From positions 122,554 to 154,538 of the forward strand of contig NW_003139320.1 of assembly GCF_000003605.2 (NCBI RefSeq): a DNA stretch of 31,985 bases. The letters run 5' to 3'. Shown here piece by piece: positions 30,208-31,985 of this stretch (the first letter of the stretch is position 1; every line of letters begins with the position of its first letter). The position numbers and the translations under genes are program-made. The DNA is from Saccoglossus kowalevskii (taxonomy: Eukaryota; Hemichordata; Enteropneusta; Harrimaniidae). The notes under the pieces are model-generated. The model was not told where the DNA came from. It worked only from the letters and a program-made list of their open reading frames with translations, and ran no database searches.

Positions 30208-31985
30208 GTGGGTGGAGCCAAACTGTCTTCGATGACTAGTTGTAGTATGTTGGACTTCTGAGTAACAAAACACTGAGTACCTTAAAGTTGCAATTCAGTT
30301 TGTTCATTTATAACATCTGTGTTTTCAAGCGTGGGAAAACTGCCTGTGTGTGTAATAATTATTAAGTCGTCTTTGGTTATTTAGCCTCCCGCTAATTAGA
30401 ACTGATAAATATGTCCCCTACATCGACAGTATCTGAAGAAGCATACTTTATATTTTATGGCATCTCTGTGCCAAGCTTAGCTTCCGTGGAATTGTCATTA
30501 AATCAGTAACACACTTTTTGACATTAATTGCATTTAACCACCCCCTCTCTACTTGCATAAATGTATAGTCAATTTGCCATCGCTATATTTAGCAGTTACT
30601 TGACTGACTGACCGACCGGTAAGCTTGCCAACTACTGAGTCGTTAAATTTATAGGAGCGTGAAAAGTTCCTCAGGTGGCATACCAAGAATGATGAATTAT
30701 TTGCTAGCAGGAACTACCACTCCTTGTTTTTTTTATGTAATGTGGGCACATGTCTTCAAGGTGAAATGATGACACCCAGGACATAAGTAGAAAGCATACT
30801 AACATATTTTGTGAACAGCTGCTCAGACTTGTGTGAAAAACTTTCCTTTAATACTGGTATCCATTTATGGTGTAATGTGTCTCTCTGCTATTGGAGCTCT
30901 GTGTATCTTATATGATTAATGAATCGGGTGATATACCAGTCTCTGGGGGATTCAAAACTTTATCTTGATAATAAATCTTTTCCAAAGTACAGGGGAAATA
31001 AATTTGACTTTTGTGCCTTTTGTAGGACTTTAAAGGACAGTATACAGTGGCACAAATGTTCAGTGACATTCAATCACTTGACCTTGACCTTACAGAGGAA
31101 ACTGAACACAAATACAATTTGTTTTGGGTAATTTCTAAATAAACGAAAATAAAGATTTTCCCAATACCCGTCTCAGTTTCCAAAATTCACTGAGTTAACC
31201 TTGATCTTTATAGAAAACAGGAAATGTTTTTATAGAAAATTGAAAACCATGAGAAAGGGCAGCTAACTAAACGTTTAAGACATAAAGCAGGAAACATTCC
31301 ATGGTTGTTTGTGAATCATTATAACACATGTCACAAAACTAGAAAACTGTGTTGAGATTTCACAGTGTTGTGTATCAGAATTCAGTTGGCATAAGTCATG
31401 TATGTGGGTGGTTGCTACTGAAAAGACGATCTAAAAATAAATAAATTCAGTCAACTCGCTTATACGGTCAAAAGAATTGTACCATGGAGGTAATACGGGA
31501 GGTAATACGGTAGGAAAGGGGAGAGAACGCTATTGTTCTCCCCTGTTCCATGATCGCTTCGATTTATTTACTTGGTAAACATTCCCGTAATGTGATTACT
31601 GGAATAATAAGCTTTCAGGCCAGTTTGGAAACAGTCGGAAATAAATTGATACCAAAATCCCACAACATGACCAAATTACAGACCTTTGTAAAGTATTCGC
31701 AGTGAGCACGTTAGAAATAGTGACCCAATAACAAGTTTCCATAACACTACCAGAGTCGTATTTCACACATGCAATCTATTTAAAAATCAGTTTGCACGAA
31801 AAGACCCGGACCGGAAACAAAATGGTGACCACGTAATCAACTGAGCTTATCTGAAAGTGTCTGGTACAAGACCCACTTGGACCTTTCAAATATTTCAGGG
31901 GAAAACTGAGACTTGGTACATTGTGATTACTGTTTTCACTGACATTTAATTTCCACTATTTTAATGTTTTGAGCATGTGTTTTTT
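30208..31985. other. POC1 intron 12 or 3' region, no exon recognised
   Basis: The expected coiled-coil exon after DVITQ was looked for and not seen. The stretch holds a tandem pair of GGAGGTAATACGG (about 31486-31509) next to a hairpin GGGGAGAGAAC / GTTCTCCCC (about 31518-31543). A CpG- and ETS-like patch with ACCCGGACCGGAAAC and AAAATGGTGACC occurs at 31803-31831. The latter could be regulatory; no gene start is supported. Confidence 0.45.

Noticed and set aside
31803-31850. Possible new gene start with ETS-like site and ATG
   Set aside because: The frame ATG GTG ACC ACG TAA closes at once and no donor or family match follows.

Overview
The window is nuclear DNA of an animal, probably a marine invertebrate. 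It is AT-rich, its genes are split by GT-AG introns, and the introns and spacers are full of short non-autonomous transposons. The proteins are clearly bilaterian orthologues of vertebrate genes. The sequence alone does not fix the phylum: a hemichordate, a mollusc and other lophotrochozoans all remain possible.

Four protein genes can be rebuilt exon by exon, and in all four the intron phases close without a frameshift. From left to right they are: (1) RBM17/SPF45, minus strand, a splicing factor with nine coding exons in the window (8529 down to 294); its last exon or exons, which finish the C-terminal UHM/RRM, lie beyond the left edge. (2) RPP14, plus strand, an RNase P/MRP subunit, complete in four exons (11059-13059). 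(3) CCNQ (cyclin Q/FAM58A/cyclin M, partner of CDK10), minus strand, complete in three exons (20156 down to 16761). (4) POC1, plus strand, a centriolar seven-blade WD40 protein with twelve coding exons in the window (20586-30207); the C-terminal coiled-coil exon was not found and should lie beyond the right edge.

The genes alternate in direction. RBM17 and RPP14 are head to head about 2.5 kb apart, RPP14 and CCNQ are tail to tail about 3.7 kb apart, and CCNQ and POC1 are head to head with only 429 bp between start codons. That 429 bp is CpG-bearing and has NRF1-like and YY1-like sites, so it is a strong candidate bidirectional promoter. It joins a cyclin whose kinase is reported to restrain ciliogenesis to a core centriole/basal-body protein.

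Most other structure is mobile DNA. A tandem-repeat element of about 0.95 kb with a terminal hairpin (pearl/Helentron-like) sits in RBM17 intron 1, and a similar hairpin tail opens the window. There are two TA-flanked MITE families, each with two copies. A 535-bp element with TTAA-bounded inverted ends lies in CCNQ intron 1. A 1,018-bp element with CAGTG ends and a 5-bp direct repeat lies in POC1 intron 7, and a 547-bp inverted-end element lies in POC1 intron 10. Several smaller hairpin elements, microsatellites and a 157-bp tandem duplication touching the last splice acceptor of RPP14 complete the picture. No RNA genes, CRISPR arrays, viral genes or intact transposases were found.
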